Below, one piece after another: positions 24,443-36,814 of a DNA stretch of 64,000 nt. Under the pieces are notes generated by a model that was not told the DNA's origin, ran no database searches, and saw only the letters and a list, made by a program, of their open reading frames with translations. Position 1 is the first letter of the stretch; every line of letters starts with the position of its first letter. The position numbers were made by a program, and so were the translations under genes. The stretch is from Microbacterium oxydans (GTDB lineage Bacteria; Actinomycetota; Actinomycetes; Actinomycetales; Microbacteriaceae): positions 1,798,001 through 1,862,000 of the forward strand of contig NZ_CP092891.1 of the NCBI RefSeq assembly GCF_026559675.1, read 5' to 3'.

Positions 24443-26511
24443 TCGACGCGGAACAGCCTCATCGAGGTGCCGGAGACCGGCAGCACATCGCCCGGAGCGA
24501 AGACCTCTTCCTCGTCGGACGGACGTTCCTGTGCGCTCGACCACAGCGACACGAAGCGGGTCGCTCCCTCGATCTCCTCGGGAAGACGCACATCGATCGG
24601 CGACTCCGTGCCGTGCACGATGAGCAGGATGCGGTTGTAGGCCTCGGTGTCCGGTGTGGACGCGGCGACGTACTGCAGCGTGCGGTTGCCGGGGTCGGCC
24701 CACTGCCCCTGCTCCATCGTCTCGCCGTTCTGGTCGTACCAGTCCATGACGGACGCGTTGGGGATGTGCTCGCCGAGGCGTGCGTAGCGACTCGGTCGGA
24801 GGGCGGGGTTCTCCTGCCGTAGCCGGATCAGGCGCGAGACATGCGCGCGGAGGTCGCTCTGCCAGGGCTCGAATTCCCATCCGAGCCAGGTCATCGCGGA
24901 GTCCTGGGCATAGGCGTTGTTGTTCCCGCGCTGCGTGCGTCCGACCTCATCGCCGGCTGTGAGCATCGGGATGCCTGCGGAGAGCAGGAGCGTACCGAGC
25001 AGGTTGCGCATGGCCTTGCGCCGCGCGGCCAGGATCGTCGGGTCGTCTGTCGGACCCTCGATGCCGTGGTTGAACGCCCGGTTCATGTCGGCGCCGTCGC
25101 GGTTCTGCTCGCCGTTCGCCTCGTTGTGCTTGACGTCGTACGAGACCAGGTCGTGCAGGGTGAAGCCGTCGTGCGCCGTGACGAAGTTCACACTGGCGAG
25201 CGGGCCGCGGTCTTCGCTGAACGTGTTCGAGGACCCGGCCAGACGCGTCGCGAATCCGCCGATGCCGACCGGGGCCGACGCCCGCCGCGCGTAGTCGATG
25301 TCGCTCAGCCAGAAGTTGCGCACGCGGTCGCGGTAGCGGTCGTTCCACTCGTGCCACCCGGCCGGGAAGTTCCCGGTCTGCCAGCCGCCCAGCCCGACGT
25401 CCCACGGCTCGGCGATGAGCTTGGTGTCGGCGAGGACCGGATCGTTCGCGATCGCCGCCAGGAGCGGGTGATCCGGCGTGTACGTGTGCGTGGCGTCCCG
25501 GGCGATGGCGGTGGCCAGGTCGAAGCGGAAGCCGTCGATCTGCATCTCCTGCGCCCAGTAGCGGAGGGAGTCCAGCACGAGCCGGGCCCCGGCGTCGGTC
25601 GCCGTGTTCAGCGTGTTGCCGCAGCCCGTCGTGTCGATGTAGACGCCGGATTCGTCCTGGCGGTAGTAGTTCGCGTTGTCGATGCCGCGGAGGCTCGAGC
25701 GCGGGCCGCCGATGCCCTCCTCCGAGGTGTGGTTGTAGACCACGTCGAGGATGACCTCGAGTCCCGCCTCGTGGAGCAGGCGCACCATGCCCTTGAACTC
25801 GGCGAGGACGGCCTCGGGCCCCTCCTTGCGCGCATCCTCGGTGGCGTAGGCGGTGTGCGGTGTGAAGAAGTTGAGGGTGTTGTAGCCCCAGTAGTTCGTG
25901 AGGCCCCGCTCGAGCAGGCGCGGCTCTGGGACGAACGCATGCACCGGGAGCAGCTCGATGGACGTGATCCCGAGCGAGTGGAAGTACTCGATCATGGCCG
26001 GGTGGGCGAGTCCGGCGTAGGTGCCGTGGAGGGCGGGCGGCACGTCGGGGTGGCGCTTGGTGAGGCCCTTGAGGTGGCCCTCGTAGATGACCGTCCGATC
26101 GAGCGGCACCCGCGGCTTCTGGGAGTCGCCCCAGTCGAACCCGTCGACGATGACCACGGAGCGCCATTCCTCGTAGCCGTCTCCCTGAGCGAGGCCCCGC
26201 GCGTACGGATCGAGCAGCAGGGTCTCCGGGTTGAACGTGTTGCCGGGGCCGTGCGGGCCCCCGACACGGACGGCGTAGCGGATGCCCGGCTGCAGGAGCT
26301 CGGTGGTGACCTCCCAGATACCGCCGGCGAGGCGTTCGAGCGGCAGCTCGTCGGTCGCCCAGTCGAGGTCGGTGGCATCGAAGACCACGAGCTCGACGGA
26401 CGACGCGTTCTGCGACCAGACGCGCAGCGTGCCGACGCCGTCGTGCAGACGGACGCCGAGGTTGTCGAGGGTGGAGCCGCCGGGCACGGGGAGGTCTCGG
26501 GACGCGGGCAT
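24439..26511 (-). CDS. glgX: glycogen debranching enzyme GlgX
   Basis: GlgX removes short side chains from limit dextrin. The 690-residue product has an N-terminal CBM48-like domain (L-G-V-R-L-H-D near 18). A GH13_11 barrel carries V-I-Y-E-G-H-L-K-G-L-T near 142, L-D-V-V-Y-N-H-T, G-F-R-F-D-L-A-T-A-I-A-R-D (nucleophile Asp) and L-I-A-E-P-W-D (acid Glu), then N-F-V-T-A-H-D-G-F-T-L. It is first in the glgX-glgE-glgB operon. TAGTGT at 26518-26523 (minus strand) ends 6 nt before ATG, so the operon probably starts leaderless. Confidence 0.97.
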   Translation of the reverse strand: MPASRDLPVPGGSTLDNLGVRLHDGVGTLRVWSQNASSVELVVFDATDLDWATDELPLERLAGGIWEVTTELLQPGIRYAVRVGGPHGPGNTFNPETLLLDPYARGLAQGDGYEEWRSVVIVDGFDWGDSQKPRVPLDRTVIYEGHLKGLTKRHPDVPPALHGTYAGLAHPAMIEYFHSLGITSIELLPVHAFVPEPRLLERGLTNYWGYNTLNFFTPHTAYATEDARKEGPEAVLAEFKGMVRLLHEAGLEVILDVVYNHTSEEGIGGPRSSLRGIDNANYYRQDESGVYIDTTGCGNTLNTATDAGARLVLDSLRYWAQEMQIDGFRFDLATAIARDATHTYTPDHPLLAAIANDPVLADTKLIAEPWDVGLGGWQTGNFPAGWHEWNDRYRDRVRNFWLSDIDYARRASAPVGIGGFATRLAGSSNTFSEDRGPLASVNFVTAHDGFTLHDLVSYDVKHNEANGEQNRDGADMNRAFNHGIEGPTDDPTILAARRKAMRNLLGTLLLSAGIPMLTAGDEVGRTQRGNNNAYAQDSAMTWLGWEFEPWQSDLRAHVSRLIRLRQENPALRPSRYARLGEHIPNASVMDWYDQNGETMEQGQWADPGNRTLQYVAASTPDTEAYNRILLIVHGTESPIDVRLPEEIEGATRFVSLWSSAQERPSDEEEVFAPGDVLPVSGTSMRLFRVE

Positions 26512-26611
26512 GAGTACACACTAGGCGCGTTGTGTTGCCGTCTCATGTCAGGGCGTACCGGGTTCCACCGGCGAGCGCCCGGTCGCCGGGGATTCGCGAG
26601 AGAATCGAAGG

Positions 26612-27787
26612 ATGCGGCACTACCTCGATCACGCGGCGACCACGCCACTGCGCCCGGAGGCGCGCGACGCCTGGCTGGCCGCCTCGGAGACGGTCGGGAA
26701 CGCGTCGTCCACCCACGGCGCGGGCCAGGACGCACGCCGGCTCCTGGAGGAATCGCGTGAACGGGTCGCCGCGGAGCTCGACGCCGATCCGATCGAGATC
26801 GTGTTCACCTCGGGCGGCACGGAGTCGATCAACCTCGCGCTGCAGGGTCTGTGGCACGCGCGCCCCGAGGGGACGTCGGCGATCGTGATGCCCGACGGGG
26901 AGCATCACGCGACGATGGACACGGTGGTCGCGCTCGCGGACGAGGGCGCGGAGCTGCGCCGGGTCGCCGTCACGCGCGAGGCGCGCATCGATGCGGAGGA
27001 GTTCGCCGCCGCGCTCCCCGGTGCCGCCCTCGCGACCGCCCTGGTGGCGAACAACGAGGCGGGCACGATCAACGACGCCGCTGCGCTGGCGCTGGCGAGC
27101 ACGGATGCCGGCGTCGCCCTGCATCTCGACGCGGTCGCCGCGCTCGGACATGTTCCCCTCTCGTTCCGCGCGCTGCGTGGTGACGCCCCCGCCGGTGCGG
27201 GCCTGGTGGCGATGAGCCTCGCCGGGCACAAGATCGGCGCGCCGGTCGGCGTGGGGGTCCTCGTCGCGGCGCGAACGGCGAGGCTGACGGCGCTGCTGCG
27301 CGGTGGCGCCCAGCAGCGCGGTCTCCGGGCCGGCACGCAGGACATCGCCGGGGCCGCGGCCTTCGCCACCGCCCTCGAGCTGGCCGAGGCCGAGCGGGAG
27401 CAGGAGACGGCCCGTCTGCGCGCCCTCCGTGATCGCCTCGTCGCCGGCATCCGCTCCGCCGTGCCCGCGGCCGAGCTCCTGGGCGATCCGCTCGACCGCC
27501 TCCCCGGGAACGCCCACGTGCTGTTCCCCGGCGCGGTCGGGGAGAGCCTGCTGTTCCTCCTCGATGTCGCGGGCGTCGCCGCGTCGACCGGGTCCGCATG
27601 CCAGGCGGGTGTCGCCGAGCCCTCGCACGTGGTGATGGCGATGGGGCGGAGCGAGCGGGACGCGCGCAGCGTCCTCCGCTTCTCGCTCGGCCGGACGTCG
27701 ACCGATGCCGACGTCGATGCGGTGCTCGCCGCGATCGCCGACGCCTACTCGCGCGCATCCGGCGCCGGCACAGCCACGCGCTCGTAG
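26612..27787 (+). CDS. cysteine desulfurase (IscS/NifS type)
   Basis: This PLP enzyme takes sulfur from cysteine. The 391-residue sequence has Y-L-D-H-A-A-T-T-P-L-R at the start, F-T-S-G-G-T-E-S-I-N-L-A near 68-79 and G-E-H-H-A-T near 95. It also has N-N-E-A-G near 145, the Schiff-base Lys in A-G-H-K-I-G-A-P near 205, and the sulfur-carrying Cys in T-G-S-A-C-Q-A-G near 330. It lies immediately before mnmA, so it most likely supplies sulfur for tRNA 2-thiouridine. GAGAAT (26600-26605) is 6 nt from ATG. Its stop codon overlaps the mnmA -10 hexamer. Confidence 0.94.
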   Translation: MRHYLDHAATTPLRPEARDAWLAASETVGNASSTHGAGQDARRLLEESRERVAAELDADPIEIVFTSGGTESINLALQGLWHARPEGTSAIVMPDGEHHATMDTVVALADEGAELRRVAVTREARIDAEEFAAALPGAALATALVANNEAGTINDAAALALASTDAGVALHLDAVAALGHVPLSFRALRGDAPAGAGLVAMSLAGHKIGAPVGVGVLVAARTARLTALLRGGAQQRGLRAGTQDIAGAAAFATALELAEAEREQETARLRALRDRLVAGIRSAVPAAELLGDPLDRLPGNAHVLFPGAVGESLLFLLDVAGVAASTGSACQAGVAEPSHVVMAMGRSERDARSVLRFSLGRTSTDADVDAVLAAIADAYSRASGAGTATRS

Positions 27788-27796
27788 ACTGGTGAC

Positions 27797-28894
27797 ATGC
27801 GGATCCTTGCGGCGATGAGCGGTGGAGTCGACTCCGCCGTCGCGGCCGCCAGGGCCGTGGAGGCGGGGCACGACGTGGTCGGCGTGCATCTGGCGCTCTC
27901 TCGCGCCGGCGGCACCCTGCGCACGGGCAGCCGCGGCTGCTGCACGATCGAAGACGCCCTCGACGCGCGACGTGCGGCCGATCTGCTCGGCATCCCCTTC
28001 TACGTCTGGGACTTCTCGGAGCGATTCCGCGACGACGTGATCGACGACTTCATCTCCGAGTACCAGGCCGGGCGCACGCCCAACCCCTGCATGCGCTGCA
28101 ACGAGAAGATCAAGTTCGCTGCCCTCCTGGAGCGCGCGATCGAGCTCGGGTTCGACGCCGTGTGCACCGGACACTACGCGACGCTCATCGACGGCGCCGA
28201 CGGCCTGGAGCTGCACCGCGCCTCGGACAACGCCAAGGACCAGTCCTACGTGCTGGGCGTGCTCACCGCCGAGCAGCTCGCGCACACGTACTTCCCGCTC
28301 GGCACGACGCCCTCGAAGGCGATCGTCCGCGCGGAGGCGGAGGCCCGTGGCCTGAGCGTCGCGCAGAAGCCGGACAGCCACGACATCTGCTTCATCCCCG
28401 ACGGCGACACCCGCGGCTGGCTCGCCGAGAAGGTCGGCACGGCGACGGGCGAGATCGTCGACCGCAACGGCGAGGTCGTCGGGTCGCACGAGGGCGCCCA
28501 CGCGTTCACGGTCGGGCAGCGTCGTGGTCTCAAGCTCGGCGTGCCTGCGGCGGACGGCAAGCCGCGGTTCGTCCTCGAGGTGCGTCCGGTGTCGAACACG
28601 GTGGTGGTCGGACCCAAGGAGGCGCTCGCGATCGCGGAGATCGCCGGAGAGCGGTTCAGCTGGGCCGGCGCCGCGCCCACGGATTCCGCGTTCGAGTGCC
28701 ACGTGCAGATCCGCGCGCACGCCGAGCCGGTGCCCGCGCACGCGGTGGTGTCCGCGGATGGCGTGCGGGTGACCCCCGAGGTGCCGCTCGACGGTGTCGC
28801 GCCGGGGCAGACCGCCGTCCTGTACGTCGGGACACGGGTCCTCGGGCAGTTCACGATCGACACCACGGTGTCGGCGGTCCCCGTCGGCGCGTAG
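27797..28894 (+). CDS. mnmA: tRNA-specific 2-thiouridylase
   Basis: MnmA thiolates U34 of Lys/Glu/Gln tRNAs. The 365-residue protein has the PP-loop [10 protein letters not shown] at 8-17. It has the first catalytic Cys in N-P-C-M-R-C-N near 95-101 and the second in [10 protein letters not shown] near 197. The C-terminal beta domain contains V-G-Q-R-R-G-L. TAGACT at 27785-27790 lies 6 nt before the ATG, giving a leaderless start, although cotranscription with the cysteine desulfurase is also possible. Confidence 0.97.
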   Translation: MRILAAMSGGVDSAVAAARAVEAGHDVVGVHLALSRAGGTLRTGSRGCCTIEDALDARRAADLLGIPFYVWDFSERFRDDVIDDFISEYQAGRTPNPCMRCNEKIKFAALLERAIELGFDAVCTGHYATLIDGADGLELHRASDNAKDQSYVLGVLTAEQLAHTYFPLGTTPSKAIVRAEAEARGLSVAQKPDSHDICFIPDGDTRGWLAEKVGTATGEIVDRNGEVVGSHEGAHAFTVGQRRGLKLGVPAADGKPRFVLEVRPVSNTVVVGPKEALAIAEIAGERFSWAGAAPTDSAFECHVQIRAHAEPVPAHAVVSADGVRVTPEVPLDGVAPGQTAVLYVGTRVLGQFTIDTTVSAVPVGA

Positions 28895-28923
28895 ACGCTT
28901 CCGGTGTCGGCGCCCGCTCGTAG

Positions 28924-31266
<2,343 letters not shown>

Positions 31267-31289
31267 CGGCCGACGTCCCCGACGGACAC

Positions 31290-31322
31290 GTGTGCGGATC
31301 GGGCTGACCGCGATCCGCACAC
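31290..31322. terminator. convergent terminator between ligA and deaD
   Basis: GTGTGCGGATCG (31290-31301) pairs with CGATCCGCACAC (31311-31322), a perfect 12-bp stem with a 9-nt loop, between two genes that converge. Confidence 0.7.
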
Positions 31323-31331
31323 GCATCGCGG

Positions 31332-33185
31332 TCAGCTCTTGTGGCGCGGCTTCCGGAACGGCTTCTCGTCGCGGCTGTCGCGCGCCGGGCGGTCGTCGCG
31401 GTCGCGTCGCTCGTAGCCACCGCGTCCGCCGGAATCGTGGCTGTCACGAGAACCGGCGCTGCGGCGGGCTCCGCCGGGGCCACGGTCGGGCTTGATCTCG
31501 ATCAGGCGTCCGGAGATGCGCGTGTCGCGCAGCTTCTCGAGGACGGCGGGGTCGAGGTTCGCGGGAAGCTCGACGATCGAGAAGTCGGGACGGATGTTGA
31601 TCGCACCGAAGTCATCACGGCCGAGTCCGCCCTCGTTCGCGAGCGCACCCACGATCTGACGCGGCTCGACGCGGTGCCGGCGCCCGACCTCGATGCGGTA
31701 CGCCGCGTAGTCGCCGCGGCCGCGACGCTCCGTGCGGGGCTCCCGCGGTTCGCGGGAATCGCGGGTCGCGCGCTCGCGCGGAGGGCGGTTGTCCGCCTCC
31801 ACGGCCTTCGAGAGCGGGTCGTTCGCGGGGTCGAGGAGCAGCGGCTTGTCACCCTGCGCCACGACGGCCAGGGCCGCTGCGACATCGCCCTCGGGCACAT
31901 CGTGGTGGCGGACGTAGTGCGCGACGATGTCGCGGAACGCCTCGATGCGCCCGGTCTCCGAGAGCGCGGTGGTGATCGCGTCGTCGAAGCGGTTGAGGCG
32001 CGTGGTGTTCACGTCCTCGGTGCTCGGCAGCTGCATCTGGGCCGGCTGCTGACGCGTCGCCTTCTCGATGTGCTTGAGCAGGTAGCGCTCGCGCGGGGTG
32101 ATGAAGCTGATCGCGTCGCCCGAGCGTCCGGCGCGTCCCGTGCGGCCGATGCGGTGCACGTACGACTCGGTGTCGGTCGGGATGTCGAAGTTGACGACGT
32201 GGCTGATGCGCTCGACGTCGAGGCCGCGCGCGGCCACGTCGGTCGCGACGAGGATGTCGAGCTTGCCGTCCTTGAGCTGGTTGACGCTGCGTTCGCGCTG
32301 CACCTGCGGCACGTCGCCGTTGATGGCTGCGGCGGAGTAGCCCCGCGCGCGCAGCTTCTCGGCCAGCGTCTCGGTCTCGTTCTTGGTGCGGACGAACACG
32401 ATCATGCCGTCGAAGTTCTCGACCTCGAGGATCCGGGTGAGCGCATCGACCTTCTGCGCGTACGACACCACGAGGTAGCGCTGCGTGATGTTGGTGCCGG
32501 TCGCGGTCTTCGACTTGATGCTGATCTCTTCCGGCTCACGCAGGTACTTCTGCGCGAGGCGGCGGATCTGGGGAGGCATCGTCGCCGAGAACAGGGCGAC
32601 CTGCTTCTCCTCGGGCGTCTGCGCGAGGATCTGCTCCACGTCTTCCGCGAAGCCCATCTTCAGCATCTCGTCGGCCTCGTCGAGCACCAGGTACTGCAGC
32701 TGCGACAGGTCGAGTGTGCCCTTGGCGAGGTGGTCCATGATGCGACCCGGAGTGCCGACGATCACGTGGACGCCGCGGCGGAGCGCCGACAGCTGCACGC
32801 CGTAGCCCTGGCCGCCGTAGACGGGGAGGACGTGCACGCCCTTCATCTTCGAGGCGTAGGACTCGAATGCCTCGCACACCTGGAGGGCGAGCTCACGGGT
32901 GGGCGCGAGGACGAGGGCCTGCGGGGTCTTCTGCGAGACGTCGAGGCGCTCGAGCACGGGGAGCGCGAACGCCGCGGTCTTGCCGGTGCCGGTCTGCGCC
33001 ATGCCGACGACATCGCGGCCGGCGAGAAGCGTGGGAATGGTGGCCGCCTGGATGGGCGACGGGGTCTCGTATCCGAGATCCTTGATGGCTTTGAGGACGG
33101 GCCCGGTGATGCCGAGCTCCTCGAATCCGGGGGTCGCGGGGGAGTCCTCGGGGGCGTCGGTCAGCACTGCATCTTCAGGGGTCAC
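31332..33185 (-). CDS. deaD: DEAD-box RNA helicase (DeaD/CsdA-like)
   Basis: The 617-residue helicase has all core motifs: A-Q-T-G-T-G-K-T, P-T-R-E-L-A, D-E-A-D, S-A-T, V-F-V-R-T, A-T-D-V-A-A-R-G-L-D and H-R-I-G-R-T-G-R. After about residue 480 a DbpA-type RNA-binding domain follows (Y-R-I-E-V-G-R-R-H-R-V, then G-R-L-I-E-I-K-P). The tail is Arg/Gly/Asp-rich. Such proteins act in ribosome assembly and cold adaptation. GTG 33185 lies 6 nt from TACCCT (33192-33197 on the minus strand), fitting a leaderless transcript. Confidence 0.93.
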   Translation of the reverse strand: MTPEDAVLTDAPEDSPATPGFEELGITGPVLKAIKDLGYETPSPIQAATIPTLLAGRDVVGMAQTGTGKTAAFALPVLERLDVSQKTPQALVLAPTRELALQVCEAFESYASKMKGVHVLPVYGGQGYGVQLSALRRGVHVIVGTPGRIMDHLAKGTLDLSQLQYLVLDEADEMLKMGFAEDVEQILAQTPEEKQVALFSATMPPQIRRLAQKYLREPEEISIKSKTATGTNITQRYLVVSYAQKVDALTRILEVENFDGMIVFVRTKNETETLAEKLRARGYSAAAINGDVPQVQRERSVNQLKDGKLDILVATDVAARGLDVERISHVVNFDIPTDTESYVHRIGRTGRAGRSGDAISFITPRERYLLKHIEKATRQQPAQMQLPSTEDVNTTRLNRFDDAITTALSETGRIEAFRDIVAHYVRHHDVPEGDVAAALAVVAQGDKPLLLDPANDPLSKAVEADNRPPRERATRDSREPREPRTERRGRGDYAAYRIEVGRRHRVEPRQIVGALANEGGLGRDDFGAINIRPDFSIVELPANLDPAVLEKLRDTRISGRLIEIKPDRGPGGARRSAGSRDSHDSGGRGGYERRDRDDRPARDSRDEKPFRKPRHKS

Positions 33186-33232
33186 TTCCCAAGGGTAGCG
33201 CGCGGCGCCGTCTCGTGCCTGTGAGGGCGTCC

Positions 33233-34933
33233 TCAGGCGCCGCTCGTGAGCGAGACCAGCCTCTCCTTCACCTCACGTCGGAGGACCTTCCCGATCAGCG
33301 ATTTGGGGAGCTCGTCGACCACGTACACGCGCCGGGGCACCTTGTAGGGGGTGAGGATGCTCCGTGCGAACTCGCGGATGGCCTCGACGTCGACATCGGT
33401 GCCGGGGTCGACGACGATGGCCGCGACGACCTCCTCGCCGGAGTGATCGCTCGGGAGTCCGACGACGGCGGCATCCGCGACCTGCGGGTGCTGGCGCAGC
33501 GCGTTCTCCACCTCGGTGGGCGCGACGTTGAAGCCGCCCGTGATGATGAGCTCCTTGATCCGATCGACGATGCGGACGAAGCCGGCCTCGTCGATCGTGA
33601 CGATGTCACCGGTGCGATACCAGCCATCGACGAAGACGGCCTCGGTCTCTTCCGGCTTGCCGTAGTAGCCCGAGAAGACCTGCGGACCGCGGACGACCAG
33701 TTCGCCGGCGGATCCTGCCGGCACGTCCTCGGTCGGGTTCTCCGGGTCGACCACGCGGCACTCGGTTCCGGGCAGGGGAAGCCCGACCGTTCCGGGCACG
33801 CGGTTGTCGGCGACCGGGTTGGCCATCAGCACCGGAGAGCACTCGCTCAGTCCGTAGCCCTCGACGAGGAAGCCGTGGGTGGCCTCCTCGAACGGCACGA
33901 CCAGCTCGTGCGGGAGAGCCATGGCCCCCGAGATCGCGACCTCGATGCCGTCGAGCGACACGCCCTTGTCCTTCGCCGCGGCGAGCAGGCGATCGGCGAT
34001 GGGCGGAACCAGCGGCAGGAACGTGGCGGGGTGCTTCTTCACGACGTCGAGCACGAGGTCGGGGTCGAACTTCGGGAAGAGGACGAGGCGCGCGCCCATC
34101 GACATGGCGAAGGTGAGGCAGAGCGTGAGCCCGTACGCATGGAACATCGGCAGCACCGCGTAGACGACGCAGCCCTTGCCGCGCTGGATCGACGGCACCC
34201 AGGCCTGGGCCTGGGCGGCGTTCGCGAGCAGGTTGCGGTGCGTGAGAGCGGCGCCCTTCGGCGTTCCGGTGGTGCCGGACGTGTACTGGATGATCGCGAG
34301 GTCGTCGGTCGCCGGCTTCGGGTGCGAGGCGGGAAGCGGGGCGGCGTCGATCAGTGTGTCCCAGGCGACGGTTCCGCGCACCTTCTCGGTGAGGGCGGCG
34401 CGCGATTCCCGGGCCTTCGCGATCGGAAGGCGCAGCGCGAACCGGGTGAGGAACGGCATGGCGCGCGTCACGTCCACCGAGATCAGGTTCGTCACGGCCA
34501 GGTCGGCAGGGAACTCCTGCACGGTGGAGACGACCTTGTTCCAGACGATCGCGTGCTTCGCGCCGTGATCCTCGAACTGCTTCCGCAGTTCGCGGGGCGT
34601 GTAGAGCGGGTTGTGCTCGACCACGACGGCGCCGAGGCGCAGCACCGCGTAGAACGCCACGATGTGCTGCGGACAGTTCGGCAGCACGATCGCGACCGGG
34701 TCCCCGGCGCGGACGCCGAGATCGCGGAGACCGGAGGCGGCGTGATCGATCGCGTGCTGCAGCTCGGCATAGGTGGTCTCACGGCCGAAGAACTGCAGGG
34801 CGGGGGCCTCGGGGTAGTCCCTCGCGGAAGCGGCGACGATGTCGACCAGCGAGCCCTCCACGGGAGGGAGGTCTTCCGGGACTCCGGCGGCATAGCTGGC
34901 GATCCATGGGCGAGGGGGCTGGAACGTGCTCAC
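33233..34933 (-). CDS. long-chain acyl-CoA ligase (AMP-forming)
   Basis: The 566-residue enzyme belongs to the FadD group of the ANL superfamily. It activates fatty acids with ATP and CoA. The P-loop-like motif Y-T-S-G-T-T-G-T-P-K-G is near 210-220, E-G-Y-G-L-S-E-C-S-P near 340, W-Y-R-T-G-D near 437, and the catalytic Lys in L-P-K-S-L-I-G-K-V-L-R-R near the C-terminus. GTG 34933 begins MSTFQPPRPW and is 6 nt after TATGCT (34940-34945 on the minus strand). Chain-length preference cannot be told. Confidence 0.92.
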   Translation of the reverse strand: MSTFQPPRPWIASYAAGVPEDLPPVEGSLVDIVAASARDYPEAPALQFFGRETTYAELQHAIDHAASGLRDLGVRAGDPVAIVLPNCPQHIVAFYAVLRLGAVVVEHNPLYTPRELRKQFEDHGAKHAIVWNKVVSTVQEFPADLAVTNLISVDVTRAMPFLTRFALRLPIAKARESRAALTEKVRGTVAWDTLIDAAPLPASHPKPATDDLAIIQYTSGTTGTPKGAALTHRNLLANAAQAQAWVPSIQRGKGCVVYAVLPMFHAYGLTLCLTFAMSMGARLVLFPKFDPDLVLDVVKKHPATFLPLVPPIADRLLAAAKDKGVSLDGIEVAISGAMALPHELVVPFEEATHGFLVEGYGLSECSPVLMANPVADNRVPGTVGLPLPGTECRVVDPENPTEDVPAGSAGELVVRGPQVFSGYYGKPEETEAVFVDGWYRTGDIVTIDEAGFVRIVDRIKELIITGGFNVAPTEVENALRQHPQVADAAVVGLPSDHSGEEVVAAIVVDPGTDVDVEAIREFARSILTPYKVPRRVYVVDELPKSLIGKVLRREVKERLVSLTSGA

Positions 34934-35000
34934 CCGCCCAGCATAGGACGAGCGCGCGCCAGGGCATGGGAGTTCGGAGCGCGCCAACTAGACTGGGGGA

Positions 35001-35300
35001 GTGTCTGAAATCACCCCTGAACTCGTGCGCCATCTCGGTGTGCTCGCACGCATCCAGCTGAACGACGACGAGGTGTCGCGGCTCACGGGCCAGCTCGACG
35101 CGATCGTCGACAACATCGCGAAGGTCTCGGAGGTCGCGACCGCCGACGTCGTCGCGACGAGCCACCCGATCCCGCTGAGCAACGTGTTCCGGCCGGACGT
35201 GGTCGGCCAGACGCTCACGCACGAGCAGGTGCTCCAGAACGCCCCGGATGCCGCCGACGGCCGTTTCCGCGTCACCGCGATCCTGGGAGAAGAGCAGTGA
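35001..35300 (+). CDS. gatC: aspartyl/glutamyl-tRNA amidotransferase subunit C
   Basis: GatC stabilises the GatAB complex that converts Glu-tRNA(Gln) or Asp-tRNA(Asn). The 99-residue protein has the family pattern [17 protein letters not shown] and [12 protein letters not shown]. The C-terminal segment (F-R-P-D-V-V) interacts with GatA. GTG 35001 is 6 nt after TAGACT (34989-34994). It overlaps gatA by GTGA, so the operon gatCAB is translationally coupled. Confidence 0.97.
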   Translation: MSEITPELVRHLGVLARIQLNDDEVSRLTGQLDAIVDNIAKVSEVATADVVATSHPIPLSNVFRPDVVGQTLTHEQVLQNAPDAADGRFRVTAILGEEQ

Positions 35301-36814
35301 GCGACATCATCCGACTGAACGCGGCCGACCTCGCCGCCAAGCTCTCCGCGGGCGAGGTGTCGAGCGTCGAGGCGACGCAGGCGCACCTCGACCGCATCGC
35401 CGCCGTGGACGGCGACATCCATGCCTTCCTGCACGTCAACGAGGGCGCACTCGAGGCCGCAGCGGCGATCGATGCGCGTCGCGCCGCCGGTGAGACCCTC
35501 GGCCCGCTCGCCGGTGTGCCGCTCGCGATCAAGGACGTGCTCGTCACGACCGACCAGCCGACGACCAGTGGCTCGCGCATCCTGGAGGGCTACCGCTCTC
35601 CCTACGACGCCACCGTCGTCGCGCGTTCGCGTGCTGCGGGACTGATCCCGCTCGGCAAGACCAACATGGATGAGTTCGCCATGGGGTCGTCCACCGAGCA
35701 CTCGGCGTACGGACCCACGCACAACCCCTGGGACCTCGACCGGATCCCCGGCGGCTCGGGCGGCGGCTCGGCTGCGGCCGTCGCCGCCTTCGAGGCCCCG
35801 CTCGCTCTCGGCTCGGACACCGGCGGATCGATCCGTCAGCCCGCGCACGTCACCGGCACGGTGGGCGTGAAGCCCACGTACGGGGGCGTGAGCCGCTACG
35901 GCGCGATCGCTCTCGCCTCCAGCCTCGACCAGGTCGGTCCCGTGTCCCGGACGGTCCTCGACTCCGGCCTGCTGCACGACGCGATCGGCGGGCACGACCC
36001 CAAGGATTCGACCTCGCTGCGCGACGCCTGGCCGTCGTTCGCCGAAGCCGCTCGCGAGGGCGCACGCGGCGACGTGCTCAAGGGCCTCAAGGTCGGCGTG
36101 ATCCGCGAACTCCCGGACAGCGGCTTCCAGCCCGGCGTCGCGGCGTCGTTCCGGAGCGCTCTCGCTCTCATGGAGGCGCAGGGTGCCGAGATCGTCGAGA
36201 TCGGCGCCCCGCACTTCGAGTACGGTGTCGCGGCGTACTACCTGATCCTCCCCGCGGAGGCCTCGAGCAACCTCGCGAAGTTCGACTCGGTGCGCTTCGG
36301 CCTGCGAGTGACCCCCGACGGCAACCCGACGGTCGAGGACGTGATGTCCGCGACCCGCGACGCCGGTTTCGGCGATGAGGTCAAGCGCCGCATCATCCTC
36401 GGCACCTACGCCCTCTCGGCCGGATACTACGACGCCTACTACGGCAGTGCGCAGAAGGTCCGCACGCTCATCCAGCAGGACTTCGCGAACGCGTTCGCCG
36501 AGGTCGACGTGATCGCCACGCCCTCGGCGCCCACCACGGCGTTCAAGCTCGGCGAGAAGATCGACGACCCGCTGCAGATGTACCTCAACGACATCACCAC
36601 CATCCCGGTGAACCTCGCCGGCGTCCCCGGTATCTCGATCCCGAGCGGTCTGGCGGACGATGACGGTCTGCCCGTCGGCATCCAGTTCATCGCTCCGGCG
36701 CGCGAGGACGCTCGTCTCTACAAGGTCGGTGCCGCGCTCGAGACGCTGCTCGTCGACTCGTGGGGTGCGCCGCTGCTCACCCGTGCCCCGCAGCTCGCAG
36801 GAGGGAACCGCTGA
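35297..36814 (+). CDS. gatA: glutamyl-tRNA(Gln) amidotransferase subunit A
   Basis: GatA is the amidase subunit that frees ammonia from glutamine. The 505-residue protein carries the Ser-cisSer-Lys triad: Lys in A-I-K-D-V-L near 77, cis-Ser in [10 protein letters not shown] near 153, and nucleophile Ser in [10 protein letters not shown] near 177. The start GTG overlaps the gatC stop. Its own stop overlaps the gatB ATG by one base. Confidence 0.98.
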   Translation: MSDIIRLNAADLAAKLSAGEVSSVEATQAHLDRIAAVDGDIHAFLHVNEGALEAAAAIDARRAAGETLGPLAGVPLAIKDVLVTTDQPTTSGSRILEGYRSPYDATVVARSRAAGLIPLGKTNMDEFAMGSSTEHSAYGPTHNPWDLDRIPGGSGGGSAAAVAAFEAPLALGSDTGGSIRQPAHVTGTVGVKPTYGGVSRYGAIALASSLDQVGPVSRTVLDSGLLHDAIGGHDPKDSTSLRDAWPSFAEAAREGARGDVLKGLKVGVIRELPDSGFQPGVAASFRSALALMEAQGAEIVEIGAPHFEYGVAAYYLILPAEASSNLAKFDSVRFGLRVTPDGNPTVEDVMSATRDAGFGDEVKRRIILGTYALSAGYYDAYYGSAQKVRTLIQQDFANAFAEVDVIATPSAPTTAFKLGEKIDDPLQMYLNDITTIPVNLAGVPGISIPSGLADDDGLPVGIQFIAPAREDARLYKVGAALETLLVDSWGAPLLTRAPQLAGGNR

